Assembly: GCF_947499585.1 (NCBI RefSeq)
Contig: NZ_CANMOO010000001.1
Coordinates: 310,001-374,000 of the forward strand
Length of the DNA stretch: 64,000 nucleotides
Direction of reading: 5' to 3'
Source of the DNA: an uncultured Allomuricauda sp.
GTDB lineage: Bacteria; Bacteroidota; Bacteroidia; Flavobacteriales; Flavobacteriaceae
Shown here: positions 59,813 to 64,000 of the stretch, one piece after another
How the letters are laid out: each line of letters starts with the position of its first letter
Position numbering within the stretch: position 1 is the stretch's first letter
Made by a program: the position numbers and the translations under genes
The notes under the pieces: generated by a model
Databases searched by the model: none
What the model was told of the DNA's origin: nothing
The model's input: the letters and a program-made list of their open reading frames with translations, nothing else

Positions 59813-60214
59813 ATGGGTACTCAAAAAGAAAAATTAAGCATTCTTTCAGAAATGATTGCCTTTGCCAGGGTGGATTATTCACTTAAAGAATCTGAGTACC
59901 ATTTTTTACTTGGGGTAGCTTCTAATTTAGGTGTTGATAAGGAAATATTTGATGAGCTCCTAAAGCAGAAATCTCCAAAAGTAGTCCTAAAGTCCCAATC
60001 AGAGCGCATTGTTCAGTTTAATAGATTGTTGCTTTTAATGAATATAGATCAAGAGCAGCATGAAAAAGAAATACATACACTACATAATATAGGTCTTGCC
60101 ATGGGACTTCCCCCATCTGCAATTGGGCAAGTTTTGGAGGTGATGCACAAATACCCAGATAAGGTTGTTCCACCAGATGTACTCATTAATATTTTTAAAG
60201 CTCATTACAACTAA
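59813..60214 (+). CDS. TerB-like helical protein
   Basis: The 133-residue protein is all-helical and resembles TerB/tellurite-resistance-fold proteins: ILSEMIAFARVDYSLKESEYHFLLGVASNLGVDKEIFDELL and HNIGLAMGLPPSAIGQVLEVMHKYP. TerB family acidic metal-binding residues are plausible (DY, E). It lacks a signal or membrane segment. Its role is unknown and it stands 116 bp upstream of hsp20. Confidence 0.75.
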   Translation: MGTQKEKLSILSEMIAFARVDYSLKESEYHFLLGVASNLGVDKEIFDELLKQKSPKVVLKSQSERIVQFNRLLLLMNIDQEQHEKEIHTLHNIGLAMGLPPSAIGQVLEVMHKYPDKVVPPDVLINIFKAHYN

Positions 60215-60245
60215 GGACATTATGGCAGTATTATTTGTTAATAAA

Positions 60246-60260
60246 ATGTCAAATTGACAT
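60246..60260. other. 15-bp palindrome upstream of hsp20
   Basis: ATGTCAA-A-TTGACAT is a perfect inverted repeat. Its right arm forms the -33 element TTGACAT of the hsp20 promoter. Confidence 0.45.
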
Positions 60261-60285
60261 GATATTTACAATGGTATAAGATTTG
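60254..60285 (+). promoter_or_regulatory. hsp20 promoter region
   Basis: TTGACAT, ACAATGG (60268) and a degenerate -7 (TAAGATTTG, 60277) repeat the layout of the grpE promoter, with the same 32-nt length. Confidence 0.5.
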
Positions 60286-60330
60286 ACTATAGTTGGTTGA
60301 TTTGAATGTTTAATATAAAAATGAATCAAC

Positions 60331-60756
60331 ATGAGTATAGTAAAAAGAAATAGCTTGTTTTTTCCATCTTTAATGAATGACTTGGTAAGACCAGATTGGT
60401 TTGGAGGTATGGAAAATTTGAATACTAATTTACCAGCTGTCAATATAAAAAACAACACGGAGAATTTTGAATTGGAATTAGCTATTCCAGGAGGTAAAAA
60501 AGACGATTTTAAAATTGAAGTGGATAATGATGTTTTGACCATTTCCAATGAAGTGAAATCAGAAAATGAAGAAACCAAGGAAAATTATTCACGAAGAGAG
60601 TTCTCATATTCATCCTTTAAAAGAGTTTTTACACTACCAGAAACAGTGGACGGTACTAAAATTGACGCTGCTTACGAAAATGGAATTTTAAAGTTGACTT
60701 TGCCCAAAAAAGAAGAAGCTTTGCCAAGACCCAAACGATTGATTACAATCGGGTAA
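60331..60756 (+). CDS. Hsp20/alpha-crystallin small heat-shock protein
   Basis: The 141-residue protein has the alpha-crystallin domain (LPAVNIKNNTENFELELAIPGGKKDDFKIEVDNDVLTIS and FKRVFTLPETVDGTKIDAAYENGILKLTLPKKE) and a short C-terminal tail with an anchoring motif-like KRLITIG. It holds unfolding proteins in the cytoplasm. The promoter resembles that of grpE. Confidence 0.95.
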   Translation: MSIVKRNSLFFPSLMNDLVRPDWFGGMENLNTNLPAVNIKNNTENFELELAIPGGKKDDFKIEVDNDVLTISNEVKSENEETKENYSRREFSYSSFKRVFTLPETVDGTKIDAAYENGILKLTLPKKEEALPRPKRLITIG

Positions 60757-60826
60757 GTCTAAGGATAATATTAAAAGAGCACCTAACTAGGTGTTTCATG
60801 ATGGTTGGTTTAGTTGGTTAGTTTGG

Positions 60827-60864
60827 AAGCGCGTTCCTGAACATTTTGTTCTGGGAGCGCGCTT
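60827..60864. terminator. Strong bidirectional terminator
   Basis: AAGCGCGTTCC and GGGAGCGCGCTT form a long GC-rich stem with a T-run on the plus side, between hsp20 and the convergent M20 peptidase gene. Confidence 0.82.
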
Positions 60865-60906
60865 TCTTTTTTAACCTTAACAATAAAGAATGCAAAAAGA
60901 ACTGTG

Positions 60907-62442
60907 TTATTCCATTTGTTCATCAAGAACAGCGATACAGGACATAATGCCTTCTAAAAAGTTTCCAATTCTCAGATTCTCGTTTGGCGCATGAATGCTG
61001 TTGTCCGGATTAGGTATTCGCAAGGCTACGGCGGGCACGCCAAGTGTGTTTATAAAAGGACCAATAGGTTGTGACCCTCCCGTTGTTCTCATATTGATGT
61101 ACTTATCATCAAACAATCTAGTCATTGCTCTATTCAGCATCTTACCCAGAGATGAATCAAATGACGTACGGAAAGGACTGGAACCTAGACGATAACTAAA
61201 GGATGCCAATTTTTTGTGTTTGGCTCGTTCTTCATCTGTTGGAATGGAGTCTACAAGATGAAAACCACGTTCAACAATATATGTCTTAAGAGATTCCATT
61301 AGTCTTTTTCCATCTGACTCTGGAACCAACCTCATATCTATTTCAGCAATAACTTCGGATGGAATAAGTGTTCGCACTTTCTGGCCGACCCAAGCGGCGT
61401 TTAATCCTCTTATGTTTAAAGATGGATATTGAAGCGATTCTTGATAGGTCTCTCCAACCATATCCGGCTGGGAAATTCCCAGGCTTGATTTGATTAGTTC
61501 CATATCTTCAGGAACCTGATTCAGCTTCTCCTTTTCAACAGTACTTAATTGAATACCATCATAAAATCCTGGAATTGTAACTATTCCATCCTCATTCTTT
61601 AAGGAACCCAATAGACGAGCTGTCTCAAAAACTGGATTTGGGGCAAAGTTTCCATATTGACCACTGTGCAAAGACCTTCTAGCACCAAAAACTTTTAGTG
61701 TAGCAGTTGCAATTCCACGGGCGCCATATGTAAGAGTAGGTAAGTTGGATAGATGTCTAGTACCGTCCATGATCAGTATGGCGTCAGCTTTAAGAAGTGT
61801 GCTGTAACTTTTGACCAAGCCTGGGAGGTCTGGTGAACCAAGTTCTTCTTGAAAATCCATGATGACCTTAATATTGTATTTTGGTGTCTTGCCCATTTTT
61901 CCCAAAACTCGCAGCGCTGAAATAAAGGCCATGGCAGGTCCCTTGGAATCTGATGCTGAGCGTGCAAATATTCTCCAATCCTTATCAAGGTCTTCCTTGT
62001 TTTCTACTTTAGGGACAATTACCCAGTTGTCACCAACTTTTTTCTTGATTACTGGTAGATAGGGGTTAGGTTGATCCCATGCCGAAGTATCAACTGGCTG
62101 ACCATCAATCTGTAAATAAAACAACATGGTCTTTGCCTTTTTTTTATATGTTTTTTCTGCAAAAAGGAGTGGGGCGCCCGTAGTTTCCAATCTTTGGGTT
62201 TTAAATCCCAAATCAGAGAAAATGACTGTACATCTGTCTAAGTTTTGCTCAATGTGGTCAGTATAGTTACCATCATTGGGAATTAGTAAAAACTCAAATA
62301 AGTCCTTCACGGCATCTGGCAATGCATCTTCAGCAGCAGTTTCAATGTGTTTTTTGCTTAGACTTTGTGCTTGGGTTGCAAATACAAATAGCACATTGAC
62401 GAAAACGAGTAAATAACGATTTGGTAAAAGGTTTTTTATCAT
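60907..62442 (-). CDS. Secreted M20-family dipeptidase
   Basis: The 511-residue protein has a signal peptide (cleavage near FATQAQ) and the M20 layout with a dimerisation (lid) domain. Metal and catalytic residues are visible in FARSASDSKGPAM (Asp), DFQEELGSPDL (Glu-Glu), LIMDGTRHLSN and the C-terminal NPDNSIHAPNENL (His). It probably hydrolyses dipeptides in the periplasm. Its start overlaps the uvrB stop by 4 bp (ATGA), so it is translated from the same transcript. Confidence 0.93.
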   Translation of the reverse strand: MIKNLLPNRYLLVFVNVLFVFATQAQSLSKKHIETAAEDALPDAVKDLFEFLLIPNDGNYTDHIEQNLDRCTVIFSDLGFKTQRLETTGAPLLFAEKTYKKKAKTMLFYLQIDGQPVDTSAWDQPNPYLPVIKKKVGDNWVIVPKVENKEDLDKDWRIFARSASDSKGPAMAFISALRVLGKMGKTPKYNIKVIMDFQEELGSPDLPGLVKSYSTLLKADAILIMDGTRHLSNLPTLTYGARGIATATLKVFGARRSLHSGQYGNFAPNPVFETARLLGSLKNEDGIVTIPGFYDGIQLSTVEKEKLNQVPEDMELIKSSLGISQPDMVGETYQESLQYPSLNIRGLNAAWVGQKVRTLIPSEVIAEIDMRLVPESDGKRLMESLKTYIVERGFHLVDSIPTDEERAKHKKLASFSYRLGSSPFRTSFDSSLGKMLNRAMTRLFDDKYINMRTTGGSQPIGPFINTLGVPAVALRIPNPDNSIHAPNENLRIGNFLEGIMSCIAVLDEQME

Positions 62443-64000
62443 GATTCTTGCAATATTTTGATTTCATCCCTTAGTTTGGCAGCTTCCATGAAGTTTAATT
62501 CCTTGGCCGCTTTTTCCATTTCTTTGCGTTTTCCCCGTATCATTTTTTCCTTTTGATCCTGGGTAAGATATTCCAAGTCTGGTTCGGCGGCACGTAATTC
62601 TTCTTTTTGGAAATGGTAAGTAGAAACAGAATTTTTTACCAAAGCGCTGTCCAAATTTTTGTTTAATGCTCTGGGTATAATATTATTTTCGGTATTATAA
62701 GTCATTTGTTTCTCTCTTCTGTAGTTGGTCTCATCTATGGTTTTCTGCATACTGGCTGTTATAGTGTCAGCATACATAATGGCTTTGCCATTTAAGTTAC
62801 GCGCAGCGCGACCAACAGTTTGAGTTAAGGAGCGGTTGCTACGTAAAAACCCCTCTTTGTCAGCATCCAAAATGGCCACTAGTGATACTTCAGGTAGATC
62901 CAGTCCCTCTCTTAAAAGGTTTACCCCGATTAAAACATCAAAAATTCCTTTTCTTAAATCTTGCATAATCTCAACACGTTCAAGAGTGTCTACATCACTA
63001 TGAATATAGCGACACCTAACATCAATTCTTGTCAGGTATTTTGCCAATTCTTCAGCCATACGTTTGGTCAAGGTAGTCACCAAGGTACGTTCATCTTTGT
63101 CAACACGCTGTTGAATTTCTTCAACTAAATCATCAATTTGATTTAAGCTGGGCCGTACTTCAATGATTGGATCCAATAGACCTGTGGGTCTAATTACCTG
63201 CTCTACATAAACCCCTTGACTTAATTGCAGTTCATAATCAGCTGGCGTAGCACTTACATAGATTACCTGATTTTGTAATGCTTCAAATTCTTCGAACTTA
63301 AGAGGTCTGTTATCCATTGCAGCGGGAAGACGGAAACCATATTCCACTAGGTTTTCCTTTCTAGAACGGTCACCCCCGTACATGGCATGAACTTGCGGAA
63401 GCGTTACATGGCTTTCGTCAATGATCATTAGAAAATCATCAGGAAAATAATCCAATAAGCAAAAAGGTCTTGTGCCTGGTTCTCTGCCATCCAGATATCT
63501 AGAGTAGTTTTCAATCCCAGAGCAATACCCGAGTTCTCTTATCATTTCTAAATCAAAATTGGTTCTTTCTTCCAAACGTTTCGCTTCAAGAGGTCTGCCT
63601 ATTTCCTTGAAATAATCTATTTGCTTTACTAAATCATCTTGAATTAAATGAATAGCATTCTGAAGAATATCTGGAGAGGTGACAAACATATTTGCGGGAT
63701 AGATATTCAGTGAATCATAGACCTCGATTACATTATTGTTAAAAGGATCTAGCGCTTCAATTTCTTCAATCTCATCACCAAAAAAGTGAATTCTAAACGC
63801 ATGATCTGCATAACCTGGAAATACATCCACTACATCTCCCTTAACTCTAAAATTCCCATTTCTAAAATCGGCAGTAGTTCTAGAATATAGACTTTGTACC
63901 AATTGCTTAAGAAATTTTGTTCTTGAGATTACTTGATCTTTATGGATAGATATTACGTTCTTTTGAAATTCAACCGGGTTTCCTATACCGTATAAACAAG
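62439..64000 (-). CDS. uvrB: Excinuclease ABC subunit B, C-terminal three quarters (truncated by window edge)
   Basis: The frame continues open to the right edge (reading CLYGIGNPVEFQKN at the edge), so the gene extends beyond the window; about 520 residues are visible of about 660. Seen are DVFPGYADHAFRIHFFGDEIE, the beta-hairpin-downstream helicase motifs (FLMIIDESHVTLPQV, YVSATPADYEL, VGVNLLREGLDLPEVSLVAILDADKEGFLRS, QTVGRAARN) and the C-terminal UVR motif (KRKEMEKAAKELNFMEAAKLRDEI). It performs damage verification in nucleotide excision repair with UvrA and UvrC. Confidence 0.96.
   Translation of the reverse strand, partial: CLYGIGNPVEFQKNVISIHKDQVISRTKFLKQLVQSLYSRTTADFRNGNFRVKGDVVDVFPGYADHAFRIHFFGDEIEEIEALDPFNNNVIEVYDSLNIYPANMFVTSPDILQNAIHLIQDDLVKQIDYFKEIGRPLEAKRLEERTNFDLEMIRELGYCSGIENYSRYLDGREPGTRPFCLLDYFPDDFLMIIDESHVTLPQVHAMYGGDRSRKENLVEYGFRLPAAMDNRPLKFEEFEALQNQVIYVSATPADYELQLSQGVYVEQVIRPTGLLDPIIEVRPSLNQIDDLVEEIQQRVDKDERTLVTTLTKRMAEELAKYLTRIDVRCRYIHSDVDTLERVEIMQDLRKGIFDVLIGVNLLREGLDLPEVSLVAILDADKEGFLRSNRSLTQTVGRAARNLNGKAIMYADTITASMQKTIDETNYRREKQMTYNTENNIIPRALNKNLDSALVKNSVSTYHFQKEELRAAEPDLEYLTQDQKEKMIRGKRKEMEKAAKELNFMEAAKLRDEIKILQES

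Noticed and set aside
60307..60354. Short upstream frame (15 codons) overlapping the hsp20 start
   Set aside because: It is very short, overlaps the hsp20 coding start out of frame, and ATG triplets are common in this AT-rich leader.
1..64000. tRNA, rRNA, CRISPR arrays, insertion sequences or phage genes
   Set aside because: No cloverleaf with a GGTTCGAATCC-like arm, no regular repeat-spacer array, and no transposase, integrase or phage structural protein was recognised anywhere in the window.

Overview
The window is a piece of a Flavobacteriaceae (Bacteroidota) chromosome. It is AT-rich, many promoters carry the Bacteroidota -7 box TAnnTTTG, Shine-Dalgarno sequences are weak, and several genes start with TTG. 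The gene content fits marine or soil flavobacteria of the Maribacter/Zobellia/Muricauda kind: fused IcmF mutase, cyclophilin-FKBP fusion, PUR-domain protein, extended NusB and DUF4197/DUF1684/DUF6268/DUF1573 proteins. The genus is a guess. I saw no rRNA, tRNA, CRISPR, prophage or insertion sequence.

Layout: 0-9.4 kb holds a DUF4197 lipoprotein, purU, a 1148-residue IcmF-type mutase, an Lrp regulator, a hydrolase-like protein, a DJ-1/PfpI lipoprotein and a DUF1684 lipoprotein. 9.4-12.3 kb is a nitrogen unit (glnK-amtB-porin). 12.5-13.4 kb holds crcB and two small membrane proteins, one of them a 59-residue gene. 13.4-16.9 kb holds a MazG-like pyrophosphohydrolase, ilvE, mnmD and an epimerase. 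17-18.9 kb is grpE-dnaJ followed by a candidate small RNA. 18.9-24.9 kb holds an ABC-2 exporter, an MscS channel, an outer-membrane protein and a sigma-54 activator without a DNA-binding domain. 25-36 kb holds PPK2, peptidases, a Crp-type regulator, the fused PPIase, two tandem micropeptides, a cold-shock protein, peroxiredoxin, YfiT, cupin and redoxin genes and an M14 peptidase. 36-41.2 kb holds an MsbA-like exporter, nusB-DUF1573-yajC and a Gfo/Idh oxidoreductase.

41.3-44.2 kb stands out. An ECF sigma factor gene and three START/SRPBCC genes lie on the minus strand. Three promoters in this block, upstream of the sigma gene and of two SRPBCC genes, share TTTTGTAACAC-N14-YATCAAAR with identical spacing. 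The block is bounded by sequences that behave like an integron cassette: it begins GTTAGGCAC and ends in an attC-like fold whose outer arm GTGCATAAC is the near-complement of that beginning. I read it as a self-regulated sigma/SRPBCC regulon carried as one mobile cassette.

44.3-64 kb is mostly housekeeping: pepT, pyrD, a LysE exporter, HMG-CoA lyase, a TonB receptor, guaB, lysA, sucC, hsp20, an M20 peptidase and the 3' part of uvrB, which runs off the right edge.

The second notable signal is a family of 27-, 28- and 59-residue single-span proteins sharing MxTFF...N15...S22-V23-N24. Two are tandem copies at 29.5-29.8 kb and one sits upstream of crcB. Third is an approximately 83-nt candidate small RNA after dnaJ, with its own promoter and terminator. 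All functional statements come from reading the sequence and remembered family knowledge; no database search was run.
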